Assembly (NCBI GenBank): GCA_966211335.1
Contig: CBIHNF010000001.1
Coordinates: 620,001 to 684,000, forward strand
DNA length: 64,000 nt
Source: JAPWJZ01 sp966211335
GTDB taxonomy: Bacteria; Pseudomonadota; Alphaproteobacteria; Micavibrionales; UBA2020
Direction: 5' to 3'
The notes under the pieces are model-generated. The model was not told where the DNA came from, did no database searches, and worked only from the letters and a program-made list of their open reading frames with translations. Within the stretch, counting starts at the first letter, position 1, and each line of letters starts with the position of its first letter. Positions 33,735-42,880 of the stretch are shown piece after piece. A program made the translations under genes and the position numbers.

Positions 33735-34187
33735 GTGACGACCCGTCGTAAAAGAACAGCAGCACAGCGCGTGAAGAAAGTGGTGGCCTACATCACCTTC
33801 GGCGACAAGCTGCTCGTCTTCAACGAAACGGGCTGCCCCGAAGCGGGCGTGCAAGTGCCGGCCGGCACGGTCGAGGCGAATGAGGAGCTGCCGGAAGCCG
33901 TGCTGCGCGAAGCGATGGAAGAAACCGGCCTTGAAGGTCTGGAGCTTGTCCAATATCTCGGCACCAAGGAAATTGACGGCAACAAGGTTGCCTGCACAGG
34001 CGAGCTGCACGAGCGGCATTTCTTCCATCTGAAATGCGCCAACCCCGCGCCCGAAAACTGGCGCCACTACGAAATGTTCCCCTCCGGACCCAACAAGGCG
34101 CCGATCGCCTATGATCTTTACTGGGTCAAAAAGGACGAAGCGAAGCTCTACTTCGACTTCGGCGCGATGCTCGAGAAGCTGGGCTGA
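33735..34187 (+). CDS. Nudix hydrolase
   Basis: 150 residues, GTG start (an in-frame stop just upstream rules out earlier starts). Intact Nudix box in AGTVEANEELPEAVLREAME followed by ETG (residues 43-65), with the preceding strand GDKLLVFNETGCPEAG. Substrate unknown; 21 bases downstream of lapA. Confidence 0.88.
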   Translation: MTTRRKRTAAQRVKKVVAYITFGDKLLVFNETGCPEAGVQVPAGTVEANEELPEAVLREAMEETGLEGLELVQYLGTKEIDGNKVACTGELHERHFFHLKCANPAPENWRHYEMFPSGPNKAPIAYDLYWVKKDEAKLYFDFGAMLEKLG

Positions 34188-34217
34188 TTTTTATCTATCT
34201 GAAATTTTAAAAGCGCT

Positions 34218-35411
34218 TCACGCCTTCATTGCCGGCTGCGGCTGCTTGCCGTAGGGAATGACGGTACCGAGCGAGCGCAGCGTGCGTGTCGCCTCATCCC
34301 GCGTTTCACGGTCTTTTTCCGTTGTCAGCAGTTCCGTCAGCGCCTTTTTCACCGGCGCCTCATCGACGCGCGACTGCAGGCAGGTGGTGAGACCCTTCAG
34401 GATCAGGCGTTTGTGGTAGCTGTCGGTTTCTTTCGGCAGCGTATCAATGAGAACTTTAGAGACTGCAGTCGCTTCTGCATGGCCAAGGGCGGCGATGCCG
34501 GACAGGTTCAGGATATTCATGCGGCGCTGGTCAGCCCTGCCGCCCATCTGCAGCGAGGTTTCGGCGGCAAGAATGACCGACATCGGGTGCTTTTCGCCAA
34601 GATCGCGCAGCGCATTGGCATAGCCGCTGGTGGCGTCAATGTTGGTCGCATTCCGCATACCGGAAGAGAGGGCGATGATAGCGCTGGAGAGCACATCCGG
34701 GTTATTGAGGGCGATAAGGCCCATATCACGCGCATAGCGGCGCGATGTCGCGCCATCCGTTTCTGTCTCACCGGCGGTTTTCAAAATATTCAGGGCGGCC
34801 GCGCTCTGCTGCGGGTATTCCGCCGCCAGCAGGGCAATCTCGCCAGACAAAATCTGGCGGTTGATGCTGCCGGTTTCCGTCGCCAGAATCTGGCCGAGGG
34901 CGGCCATGGCGACCGGCGCCACAGCTTCCGACGTCATCGCCAGCGCCATCATCGCGTTCTTCTCCACATGGCGGGCGTATTCATCTGTTTCGACATGCAG
35001 CGCGCAGGCAATGACGGTCGCGGCGGACAGCGCGAGATCCGGATATTTGAGGCCGATATCGCGCGACATATTGGCAAGCATATAGCGCGTGCCGGAATCC
35101 CGCTCGCGCGACATTTCGCGAAGATACGTCGCAACGGCCAGCTCGCCCTGCGTTTCGTCTTTCAAGCCCGCATCGCGCAGCATGCGCGCGGCAATCCAGC
35201 GGGAGCCATAGTCATTGATATTGCCGAGCGCTTCCGACAGCGCCGACGCAACGGGCAGCGAGGCCACGTTGAAAGTTTTCGAGATGGCGTCAAACTTGCG
35301 GCGTTCTTCCGCCGTGTCCGATATGCCGAGGCCGGGCGTCGAGAGGCGGTTCAGCGTCTCCTTGAGGTCCACAGGAAGCGCGTCGCCGGAAGCCGGCGTT
35401 GAAACGGTCAT
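34218..35411 (-). CDS. HEAT-like all-helical protein
   Basis: I take ATG 35411 (MTVSTPASGD), with AAGGA upstream, giving 397 residues; ATGs at 35483 and 35513 are alternatives. The protein is a run of paired helices of 30-45 residues (NDYGSRWIAARMLRDAG, SGTRYMLANMSRDIGLKYPD, RYARDMGLIALNNPDVLSSA, GYANALRDLGEKHPMSVILA, RLILKGLTTCLQSRVDEAPV) that recall HEAT/ARM repeats. No catalytic motif. Probably a binding scaffold; family not recognised. Confidence 0.65.
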   Translation of the reverse strand: MTVSTPASGDALPVDLKETLNRLSTPGLGISDTAEERRKFDAISKTFNVASLPVASALSEALGNINDYGSRWIAARMLRDAGLKDETQGELAVATYLREMSRERDSGTRYMLANMSRDIGLKYPDLALSAATVIACALHVETDEYARHVEKNAMMALAMTSEAVAPVAMAALGQILATETGSINRQILSGEIALLAAEYPQQSAAALNILKTAGETETDGATSRRYARDMGLIALNNPDVLSSAIIALSSGMRNATNIDATSGYANALRDLGEKHPMSVILAAETSLQMGGRADQRRMNILNLSGIAALGHAEATAVSKVLIDTLPKETDSYHKRLILKGLTTCLQSRVDEAPVKKALTELLTTEKDRETRDEATRTLRSLGTVIPYGKQPQPAMKA

Positions 35412-35491
35412 GATATTGCCATCCTTATTGTCATCGACAGTAGCAGGCCGAAAACCGAGCCCCGCGCCGCCGGAGATATTCATCAGATATT

Positions 35492-35526
35492 TAAGGGTAG
35501 GCCGCATTAACAATTATGTCAATTGA
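35492..35526 (-). promoter_or_regulatory. Promoter of the 34218-35411 gene
   Basis: Minus-strand TTGACATAAT (-35 about 35522-35517) followed 17 bases later by TACCCT. It overlaps the alternative start codons at 35513 and 35483, supporting the shorter reading frame. Confidence 0.5.
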
Positions 35527-35616
35527 TAAAGGATTAACGCGACCAAGGTGCTGTTATAAAGCAGCAATTCGCGGCGCTGTCAAAATCCAAATGGTTAATT
35601 TTGGCGGCGGCGACTC

Positions 35617-38600
35617 TTAGCTGCCCTTGCCGTTTTTATAGGCGTCGAGGAAGCCCTTGAACATGTCGACTTCGTCGATGATTTTCACAATCGTGTCGCG
35701 GTCGGTAAGCGCCGATTTGCCGCCCGTCCGCGTGACGGTGCCGAAGGTCGAGGCGAGCGTTGTTGCCGCCATCACGGCGTCATAGCGCTGCTTGATATTG
35801 GCAAGCCCCACGTTGTCGCCGGCCAGCTTGTAGGCGACGGCGGCATTCACCACCAGCTGCGCGTCTGCCGTCGTCAGCAGCTTGGCGGGCGGTGGCAGCA
35901 GTTGTTCAATAGTTGCCGCGGCATCCGCCCATTTCTTGGCGCGCCATAAGGTATCCGCCTTCAGCTTCAGCGCATCGGGGGAGGCGAGGGGGGAGAGCGC
36001 CGTGATCGCATCATCCGTCTTGCCAAGGTCCGAAAGCGCGCGGGCTTTCAGCAATTGCCGCTCTTCCGTCGGCGGGCTGCCGCTCGAAAGGGTGGCCAGG
36101 GCCTTTTCCGGCAGGCTGTCGAGGAGATAGACGGCGGCCAGCTTGTTTTCCGTCGCCGCGACTTTTTCCGGCGGCACGGCATTCGCCTTCAGCTGGTCGG
36201 CCAGCAGGCCTTCCGCTTTTTCAAGCAGGTCCATGCTGATGAGGCTGTCGGCGAAGTTGAGGGTCGCCGTCGTGCCTTCCGCGCCTTGCGGCATCAGTGT
36301 CTTGAATTCGTTGTAGACGGATATCGCTTCCAGCGGCGGAATGTTCTTCGCTTTGTTGTTGACGAAAAGATCGGTGAAAATTTTTGCCATCTCTTCATGA
36401 ATGGCGGAGGTGTCATCCATCAGGCTGTCGGCGAGCGTCGCCGCCGTTTTCATGTCTTCAAGGCCCAGCAAATAACGCCCGTCCTGCACTTTCAACCGGC
36501 CGAGGTTCTGCAGGATCTGCACTTCAAGCCCGTCGCCGCGCCAGGCAAAGCGCAAGCTGTCCACCGCGTCAATCGCCTGCTTCACCGTGATCAGCTTTTC
36601 CTGCAGCTGCAGGTTCGCCATCGCTAGGGCCGCCTTGGTGTGATAGAGGCGATCAAGCCCGCCCGCGACCGGCCGCCACAGACGGATCGCTTCCGGCGCA
36701 TCGCCCGCCTGCCGTGCGGCTTCGCCCTTCAAATACTGCACCGCCGCCTGCGAGTGGGAATCAAAGCTTCCCGCCATGGCGTCGAGCGAGGCGAGCAGTG
36801 TTTTCGCGGTATCGGTATGGCCAAGGCGCAGCGCCGATTCCGCCATGTAGATGGTAAAGGGCGCGGCGATATTTTCCGGGTATTGCAGCAGCAACCGGTT
36901 GTCGGAGGGGAAGGCGTGGTTGGCAAGCCGCCATTGTTCCGTCGCTGCCGCCGCAAAGCCGAGCCAGAGGCTGACTTCGCCATGGTTCTGGATGGCGGGG
37001 TTGGACAGGTCCTTCAAGGCATCGTCATAGCGGCCGGCAAGGGCGGAGGCCGCGCCGCGCAGGGCGATGAAGTTCGGGTTCTTGATCATTTCCGGCGCTT
37101 CGTCCGAGATGATGTTGAGCACGCCGATAGATTCCTGCCCGAAATTGTTGGCGAAATAAAGCAGCGCCAGCTTCATCAGCAGCGCCGTGCGGTCCGCCGG
37201 TTTGTCGGCCTTGGAAATGCGCACTTCGAGGTCATGCACGTTGCGGCTGAGGCGCGTGATGCCGCCCTGCCGCCAGTTGGGGAAGTCGAACAACCGCGCC
37301 TCGTCAATCGGCGTCGCATCGGAGGCGACGACGGCGGGGCCGGCGGTTGCGCCCGGCGTTGCGTTAATGCCATCGTCCGAGGTAATGAGGATGAAATCCT
37401 GGATGCGGTTGAAATGCAGGTTGTCCTTTATCGGCCGCGCCACAAGGCCAATCGCCGTCGGCAGCAGTTCAAGGTCGGCAAAGCGGCGCGCGGCGCGGAT
37501 GCGCTGCGACTGGTCGTTGGCGGCGACGACTTCCAGCGTGTCGCCGGCCAGCGGGTCCTGCACTTCCATGACTTTGCTGGCGTCTTTCAGCTCCGCCACC
37601 AGTTTCGCTTTTCCGGTCGCTTCCTCCGCCTCGACGCTGACGCTGGCGGTGGCCGGCGGCGGCATGGCGGGCCCGCCCATGATGATGCGCCAGGCGAGGT
37701 TCTGCTGTTCCACGTAAATGCCGCGGTCGGGCGGCATGGTGTAGCGGTAGGCCGTGCCGCCCTTGAAGGTCAGCGGCTTGGCATTGCCCATCAGCCCCGC
37801 AAGCGGGCCGGAGGCGGAGGGCGCAACCGCGCCCGCTGTTTCAGTATCCAGCACGATCCAGAGCGTATTGAAGCGCGAAAACACCGCGAGTTTCGCGGGC
37901 TCCAGCAGCGATATCGTGACAACCGTCGGCTCCTCCGCATCGGGTGCGGCCGTCGAGGGGGCTTTGACATTCGCGGCAGTGGCGGGAACGCCCGGCTTGT
38001 CGACAATGACCGAAGCGCCTTTCGCGGCCGCTTCCGCCGCTGCAGCGGAGGCTGCGGGATTAACAGCAGGCGTGGCAGTGGCTGCGGTTGTTGTTGCCGT
38101 TGTTGCGGGCGTCGCTGTCGCCGTTTGTGTTGCAGTTGCGGTGGTAGCGGCTGTGGCTGCCGCATCGGCGGGCTTTGCCGGTGTTGCCGCCGCATCCCCG
38201 GGCTTCGGCACGGGCGGGCCGACCGGACCGCCGGGGTTCAGCGTTTCATTGATTGCCTTGATGAGGTCCTCGCGGGTCAGCGCGGGTGTGGAAGGTTTTC
38301 CAGGCGTTGGAGCCGCTGCGGTTTTAGCGGCAGGGGCCGCCGTTGCTTTCAAGGGCACAGGCGCCGGTTTTACCGCCGGCGCTTTCAGCGGCGTTTCGGT
38401 GATGCCGGCTTTTCCGGCAGATTGCTCATTTTTCGGTGACTGTTCTGCCGTGGCCAGTTTTTGCTTCGCCGCCGCGGCTTTCGACTGCGGATAAAGGTCG
38501 ATGACGATTTTCTCGTCCGAGCGATAATCCTTGTAGCCGGTGTTGGCGGCAAGGCCGATGGTAAGCCGCGCCGTTTGCGCATCGGGCTTGGCGGCGGAAA

Positions 38601-38910
38601 GCTGCGTGATCAACCGCTCGTGGTCGGCGGGCGGCGCAAGGTGGCCGGGCGTATCAAAAATAAGCGTCAGCACATCGCCGCTGCGCTCGATACGGTAGGC
38701 GGTGCGGCGCGCGAAATCGACCACGACGCGGGTATAGGTTTCATGCGCGCCGATACGGATGGGAACAGCTCTTGCCGCAGCAGTTTTCACAGTGGTTTTT
38801 TTGGCGGCTTCGGCGGGATGCAGCAGGGCGATCGGCGCTGCCGAACACAGCAGCGCTGCGACCAGCAGCGGTAGCAGTTTTCCGCGCATATGTGGAGCAA
38901 GCCTCGTCAT
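35617..38910 (-). CDS. Large AMIN/TPR protein of the flagellar cluster
   Basis: 1097 residues. Signal peptide about residues 8-35 (LLPLLVAALLCSAAPIALL). An AMIN-like beta domain at residues 45-145 (RIGAHETYTRVVVDFARR, SDEKIVIDLYPQ). A long Ala/Thr/Pro low-complexity segment at about 150-330. A second beta-rich part near 335-530. Then TPR-like helices to the end (LALLYFANNFGQESIGVLNI, YDDALKDLSNPAIQNHGEVS, DNRLLLQYPENIAAPFTIYM, AVAYKLAGDNVGLANIKQRY). Peptidoglycan binding through AMIN and a motility or pole role are inferences from family and location. A second ATG at 38889 is possible. Confidence 0.78.
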   Translation of the reverse strand: MTRLAPHMRGKLLPLLVAALLCSAAPIALLHPAEAAKKTTVKTAAARAVPIRIGAHETYTRVVVDFARRTAYRIERSGDVLTLIFDTPGHLAPPADHERLITQLSAAKPDAQTARLTIGLAANTGYKDYRSDEKIVIDLYPQSKAAAAKQKLATAEQSPKNEQSAGKAGITETPLKAPAVKPAPVPLKATAAPAAKTAAAPTPGKPSTPALTREDLIKAINETLNPGGPVGPPVPKPGDAAATPAKPADAAATAATTATATQTATATPATTATTTAATATPAVNPAASAAAAEAAAKGASVIVDKPGVPATAANVKAPSTAAPDAEEPTVVTISLLEPAKLAVFSRFNTLWIVLDTETAGAVAPSASGPLAGLMGNAKPLTFKGGTAYRYTMPPDRGIYVEQQNLAWRIIMGGPAMPPPATASVSVEAEEATGKAKLVAELKDASKVMEVQDPLAGDTLEVVAANDQSQRIRAARRFADLELLPTAIGLVARPIKDNLHFNRIQDFILITSDDGINATPGATAGPAVVASDATPIDEARLFDFPNWRQGGITRLSRNVHDLEVRISKADKPADRTALLMKLALLYFANNFGQESIGVLNIISDEAPEMIKNPNFIALRGAASALAGRYDDALKDLSNPAIQNHGEVSLWLGFAAAATEQWRLANHAFPSDNRLLLQYPENIAAPFTIYMAESALRLGHTDTAKTLLASLDAMAGSFDSHSQAAVQYLKGEAARQAGDAPEAIRLWRPVAGGLDRLYHTKAALAMANLQLQEKLITVKQAIDAVDSLRFAWRGDGLEVQILQNLGRLKVQDGRYLLGLEDMKTAATLADSLMDDTSAIHEEMAKIFTDLFVNNKAKNIPPLEAISVYNEFKTLMPQGAEGTTATLNFADSLISMDLLEKAEGLLADQLKANAVPPEKVAATENKLAAVYLLDSLPEKALATLSSGSPPTEERQLLKARALSDLGKTDDAITALSPLASPDALKLKADTLWRAKKWADAAATIEQLLPPPAKLLTTADAQLVVNAAVAYKLAGDNVGLANIKQRYDAVMAATTLASTFGTVTRTGGKSALTDRDTIVKIIDEVDMFKGFLDAYKNGKGS

Positions 38911-39016
38911 CGCGTCTTGTCAAATCCCCCATCGGTATCCCCGCTGTAAGAATACATGAAAAAGCCAAAGTTTTCAGCGTTAAAGCTGTGGCGGTTATTC
39001 ACATAAGGGGAGGGGT

Positions 39017-39379
39017 TTAAAACTCGCCGAAGATAGAGGCGATGCGGGCCCGTAAAATCTGGGCGTTGAAGGGCTTGGTGATATAGGCGGTGACGCCGGC
39101 GTTCTTGGCCTCCAGCACGTTCTCCGTCATATTCTCCGCCGTGATCATGATGAAGGGCACGCTGCTGCCGCCTTCCCTCAATTCGCGCAGCAGGTCGATC
39201 CCTGCCATCGGCTTCATGTTCCAGTCCGAGATAATGAGGTCGTATTTCTGCCCCGCGATTTTCTCCATCGCATGGCTGCCGTCGCGCGCTTCCTCGATAT
39301 TGATAAAGCCGATGTTGCGCAAAATATTGCGCACCAGCATGGTCATGGTCGGAAAATCGTCGATGACCAGAATGTGCAT
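39017..39379 (-). CDS. CheY-like response regulator
   Basis: 120 residues from ATG 39379 (MHILVIDDFPTM); a TTG at 39439 would add 20. A single receiver domain: acidic pair DD at residues 7-8, phospho-acceptor Asp in YDLIISDWNMKPMAG (about residue 51), Thr/Ser switch in FIMITAENMTE and Lys in YITKPF. No output domain, as in CheY. Between the motE-like gene and the large AMIN/TPR gene, so most likely acts on the flagellar motor. Confidence 0.88.
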   Translation of the reverse strand: MHILVIDDFPTMTMLVRNILRNIGFINIEEARDGSHAMEKIAGQKYDLIISDWNMKPMAGIDLLRELREGGSSVPFIMITAENMTENVLEAKNAGVTAYITKPFNAQILRARIASIFGEF

Positions 39380-39548
39380 GTTAAGGTCGACCGGCACGAA
39401 GGGGCGTTTCTCCGTCAGTGAAAGGGCTAGGAGCGACAAAGACTTAAGACAGGCTGCCGGCCCTGCTTACAGTCTTATTGTGCCCGAAAACGCTTAACCA
39501 AATGTAAATCGCTGTAATATTTGGGTAATTTTGGAAGTCACGGCTTTA

Positions 39549-40331
39549 TTAAGGTTTCGTGGGCGCGGGTTTCTTGTCGCTTGAGTCGGGTGCGGCCTGC
39601 GGCAGTTTGCGCTGTTCGGCCAGCTTGATCGTCACAATACGCGCCTTGTCGGGGTCCATGGCCGCCAGAATGGGGCTCGTCTTGCGCTCGTTCATGCGGC
39701 CGACGACGGCGAGCAGCACATCAAGGTCCAGCGTGTTGAAAATCGTCGCGGCTTCCTTGGGCTTCATGTTCTCGTAAATTTTGACGAGGGAGGTGAGGCG
39801 TTCCTCCTCCATCTTCTGCTGTTTACCCAGCAGGGCTTCAATTTCGCCCTTCAGCTTGTTCAGCTCGGTGATTTTATGGTCGACTTCCTGTTCGGCCGCG
39901 GTCAGCAGCGCCTCGCGCTCGGCAATTTTTTTCTCCCGCTTGTCCAGGTCGTCGCGGCGTTTGGACAGCGACTGCAACACTTCCAGCTCGGCGGCGGAAT
40001 AGGCATGGGCGTCGTCTTCCGGCGGGGCAGGGTTGGCCTGCGCATCGGCGGCGGCACCGGCAGGGGTTTCGGCTTTCGCAGCGTCGGGTTTCGCGGCATC
40101 CGTTTTTGCGGCATCACCGGCAGCCGCGGTCTCTTCCGGCTTTTGCGTTGCGGCAGCGGCGTTCTTCAGCTGGTCTTTCGACACATCCGTCTGCGCCGGT
40201 ACGGCGGCTTCCTGCGCCACCGCGCTCATGGTCTGGTTGAAGGTCAGCACATCGACAAGACGGAGGGCAAAGGCGAAGCCTGCCACAATCATCAGGCCGG
40301 TGAACACATTAAAAAACTTGGGTCTTTTCAT
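39549..40331 (-). CDS. motE: MotE-like flagellar protein (MgtE N-terminal domain)
   Basis: 260 residues. N-terminal membrane helix (FFNVFTGLMIVAGFAFALRL), an Ala/Pro/Lys-rich linker, a coiled coil (RRDDLDKREKKIAEREALLT), and a C-terminal MgtE_N-type helical domain: VKIYENMKPKEAATIFNTLD, LLAVVGRMNERKTSPILAAM, KARIVTIKLAEQRK. This layout is that of MotE, a periplasmic chaperone of MotC in rhizobia, and of similar proteins in most alphaproteobacterial flagellar clusters. Overlaps the DUF6468 gene by 4 bases. Confidence 0.78.
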   Translation of the reverse strand: MKRPKFFNVFTGLMIVAGFAFALRLVDVLTFNQTMSAVAQEAAVPAQTDVSKDQLKNAAAATQKPEETAAAGDAAKTDAAKPDAAKAETPAGAAADAQANPAPPEDDAHAYSAAELEVLQSLSKRRDDLDKREKKIAEREALLTAAEQEVDHKITELNKLKGEIEALLGKQQKMEEERLTSLVKIYENMKPKEAATIFNTLDLDVLLAVVGRMNERKTSPILAAMDPDKARIVTIKLAEQRKLPQAAPDSSDKKPAPTKP

Positions 40332-40798
40332 GTCTGCTGCTTCGCTTTCAGGGCCTCGAGCAATTCTTTTTCAGCGCGGCTGCGCGGCGGTGCCTTTTGC
40401 TCCGGCACATCCTCAATCTCGGGCGCGGCGAGTTGCGGCTGGGCGGGCGCTTGCGCTTTGCGCGTTTCGGACGCCAGCTTTTGCAGGCGGGAGGCAAGAC
40501 TGTCGCCGGCCTGCACAATCATTTCCAGCTCGTTCGCCATGCCTTCGGCGGATTTAATTTTTTCCTGCAGCGCCTCGGTGCCTTGGGCCGCGGCTTCCTT
40601 CAGCGCCTTGACCGCGCCTTCCGCGCGGGAAGACGCAAGGTTCAGCGCCTGAATCAGAATATCAAAAGCCTTCCTGTCGGCCTGCATGCGCTCGAACTGT
40701 TTCGACAGGCGAAAGGCGAAAAAGATCGTCGCCGCCAAAGCCGCGAGGATGACGATATTGAAGCCGAGCGTGACATAGGGGCTGAAAAGAATGGTCAG
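40328..40798 (-). CDS. DUF6468 flagellar-cluster protein, non-ATG start
   Basis: From TTG 40738 the product would be 136 residues, starting inside its membrane helix. The frame stays open to a CTG at 40798, which overlaps the fliM stop (CTGA), adding LTILFSPYVTLGFNIVILAA and completing a normal N-terminal membrane segment; an ATT at 40792 is another candidate. The rest is a coiled coil (FERMQADRKAFDILIQALNL, LASRLQKLASETRKAQAP). This fits the DUF6468 family, which usually sits after fliM in alphaproteobacteria. Start uncertain. Confidence 0.7.
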   Translation of the reverse strand: MTILFSPYVTLGFNIVILAALAATIFFAFRLSKQFERMQADRKAFDILIQALNLASSRAEGAVKALKEAAAQGTEALQEKIKSAEGMANELEMIVQAGDSLASRLQKLASETRKAQAPAQPQLAAPEIEDVPEQKAPPRSRAEKELLEALKAKQQT

Positions 40799-41874
40799 AC
40801 CTCCTCGGTTTTCTTGGGCTCGATATATTCCTCGATGCTGCAGGCGATACGGCCCTGTTTCTGGCCCACTTTTGCCATGAACATCGCCTGGTCGCCAACG
40901 CGCATTTCAATCAGGTCGTCGGGCCTTGTGTTCAGCATAAAGGTAGAGCCGGGCTGCAGGTTAACAAGGTCATCCAGCGCAATCGTCGTCTCGCCCAAAA
41001 TGGCGGAAAGCTGGATATCGGTCAGGAATAATTCGCGCGTCAGGTGGGTTTCCCAAATGGTGTCGCGGCCGAATTTTTCACCCATGAACATCTGCAGCAG
41101 CAGCTCGCGGATGGGCTCCAGCGTCGCGTAGGGGATCATGATCTCGATACGGCCGGAGCGATCACCCATATCGATGCGGAGGCGCACCAGCACGCCGGCG
41201 TTGTTGCTCTGCGTAATCGTGGCAAAGCGCGGGTTCGTCTCAATGCGCTCGAGGCGGAAGGAAACGGGCGACAGCGGGTCGAAGGCGGTGGACAGGTCGT
41301 TCAGGACCACATGCACCATGCGCTCGATAAGTTTCGTTTCAATCGTCGTATAGGGGCGGCCTTCAACGCGCAGGGCGGAGGTGCCACGACGGCCGCCGAG
41401 CAGCACGTCGACGATGGTGTAAATGAGCGACGAGTCGATGACCATCAGGCCATGGTCGTCCCATTCTTCCGCCTTGAAGATGCCGAGCATGGCGGGCAGG
41501 GGGATGGAGTTGAGGTAATCCCCGAAGCGGACGGAGGAGATATGGTCGAGCGAAATTTCAACGTTGTCGGAGGTGAGGTTGCGAAGGCTGGTCGACATCA
41601 GGCGCACGAGGCGGTCAAAGACGATGTCGAGCATCGGCAGGCGCTCGTAGTTGACGAGGGCCGAGTTGATCAGCTCCATGATGCCGGTTTTTTCCGACTT
41701 CGGCGTCGTGTCATCGAAGCCGAGCAGGCTGTCGATTTCTTTCTGGTCGAGGATGCGGCCGTCGTCGCGTTTTTCCGTCACTTCATCGTCTTCGGACATA
41801 GCGGCCCACTCCTGCTGCATTTTGTCTTTTTCAGCGGTCAGCGTCGGGTCATTTGGCGGCTTCGGCGGGCTCAT
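40795..41874 (-). CDS. fliM: Flagellar motor switch protein FliM
   Basis: 359 residues. The N-terminal CheY-P-binding segment LDQKEIDSLLGF is present near residue 42, then the CheC-like middle domain (VDVLLGGRRGTSALRVEGRP, YTTIETKLIERMVHVVLNDL) and a C-terminal SpoA/FliN-like domain (TRELFLTDIQLSAILGETTI, LDDLVNLQPGSTFMLNTRPD). It forms the C-ring that sets rotation direction. Start overlaps the fliL stop (ATGA). Confidence 0.97.
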   Translation of the reverse strand: MSPPKPPNDPTLTAEKDKMQQEWAAMSEDDEVTEKRDDGRILDQKEIDSLLGFDDTTPKSEKTGIMELINSALVNYERLPMLDIVFDRLVRLMSTSLRNLTSDNVEISLDHISSVRFGDYLNSIPLPAMLGIFKAEEWDDHGLMVIDSSLIYTIVDVLLGGRRGTSALRVEGRPYTTIETKLIERMVHVVLNDLSTAFDPLSPVSFRLERIETNPRFATITQSNNAGVLVRLRIDMGDRSGRIEIMIPYATLEPIRELLLQMFMGEKFGRDTIWETHLTRELFLTDIQLSAILGETTIALDDLVNLQPGSTFMLNTRPDDLIEMRVGDQAMFMAKVGQKQGRIACSIEEYIEPKKTEEV

Positions 41875-42512
41875 TGGACGAGGATCTCCTGGAAGAGGAC
41901 GTCGCGGACCTTCATTTCCGGCGCGGCGGCGCGCACGCGGCTGAGGAGTTCGATTTTCATGCGGTACATGCCGGAAGACCCGCGCAGGTCCTCGAGGCGC
42001 AGCTCGCGCAGGTAGGTCTGGAACTGGTCGATGATGCGCGGCATGATGGCTTCAAAATTTTTCTGCGCCGCCGCGTCCTCCAGCTCCACTTTGAGCGAGA
42101 TTTTCAAAAACCGCGGCTGCTTGGTTGTCGAATTGAGGTTGACGATCATGTCCGGCACGTCGACGAAGACGCCGGGCGGCGCTTCCGCCTTTGATTTCGC
42201 CAGCTCGTCGGCGCACGCGTTGTAATCCTTGTCGTTCTCGGCAACCTGGCTGCAGTCGAGCTTCTTGTGCCCGACCAGCGCATCAAGGTAACCCATCTTC
42301 CAGGCGACACCGCCGCCAATGAGGATGATGAGCAGCGGCACCGCCGCGAAAATCGCGATTTTCTTTTTGCTGAACTTCGGCGCCGGTTCTTCCGTCTCGG
42401 CGCCCTCCGCGGGCGCGCCGTCGGGGGCTGCGGCAAGGCGCGCCTTCTCGTCGGCTTTCAGCTCCGCCTCTTTGGCGCTGTCCTGCTTATTGGCTTTTTT
42501 AGCGTCAGCCAT
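41871..42512 (-). CDS. fliL: Flagellar basal-body protein FliL
   Basis: 213 residues: charged cytosolic N-terminus, one membrane helix at about residues 51-70 (KIAIFAAVPLLIILIGGGVA), then the periplasmic FliL domain (VFVDVPDMIVNLNSTTKQPR, FLKISLKVELEDAAAQKNFE, IIDQFQTYLRELRLEDLRGS). A C-terminal VRDVLFQEILVQ ends it, typical of the family. FliL supports the stator at the flagellar base. First gene of the minus-strand sigma-54 operon. Confidence 0.95.
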   Translation of the reverse strand: MADAKKANKQDSAKEAELKADEKARLAAAPDGAPAEGAETEEPAPKFSKKKIAIFAAVPLLIILIGGGVAWKMGYLDALVGHKKLDCSQVAENDKDYNACADELAKSKAEAPPGVFVDVPDMIVNLNSTTKQPRFLKISLKVELEDAAAQKNFEAIMPRIIDQFQTYLRELRLEDLRGSSGMYRMKIELLSRVRAAAPEMKVRDVLFQEILVQ

Positions 42513-42572
42513 GATACCCCAAACAATATGACAATCTTATTGAAAGACTGTCCGTAAACTCCTGAATAACCC

Positions 42573-42588
42573 TGCATATATCGTGCCA
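42573..42588 (-). promoter_or_regulatory. Sigma-54 promoter of the fliL operon
   Basis: Minus-strand TGGCACG-ATAT-ATGCA: the -24 GG and -12 GC are exactly 12 bases apart as sigma-54 requires. Predicted start about 50 bases upstream of fliL. Confidence 0.8.
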
Positions 42589-42777
42589 CGCTTTAAAAAA
42601 TTTGTCAGCACCTTATCCGGCGGGGCAAGGCGGGGCGACAAGCAGCCACTTGCCGCGGCACCGCTTGGAAAAAACTGCCCGCCCGCGGTTTTGCTTTCCC
42701 GAACATCGCGCCGCGCGCGTTTTGAACGCCCTGCCTGCCCAATCACCAACCATCTGATAATGCTCACAAATCCAAAG

Positions 42778-42793
42778 TGGCACGGTTTCTGCA
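42778..42793 (+). promoter_or_regulatory. Sigma-54 promoter of flgFGAH
   Basis: TGGCACG-GTTT-CTGCA with GG at 42779-42780 and GC at 42791-42792, the exact sigma-54 spacing. About 77 bases of leader to flgF. Confidence 0.8.
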
Positions 42794-42880
42794 TTATCTG
42801 TCTTCAGGGTTAATCATCCTGACGCCGAGTGACCACATAACAAATTCGGGCGGGTGGAATAAAGAACAAGGTGGACTGAC

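Larger units (their letters stand above)
42513..42880. other. Divergent flagellar control region (no gene)
   Basis: The 368 bases between fliL and flgF hold no credible gene. They contain one -24/-12 promoter pointing each way (42573-42588 and 42778-42793), about 190 bases apart, leaving a central stretch where an activator of the NtrC class could bind for both. I saw no clear palindrome there. Confidence 0.75.

Noticed and set aside
36640..38439. Long open frame on the plus strand opposite the AMIN/TPR gene
   Set aside because: Composition (Arg/Gly/Cys runs) and lack of motifs show it is the antisense shadow of the real gene. The same holds for 77-1522, 47141-48766 and 52541-54286.
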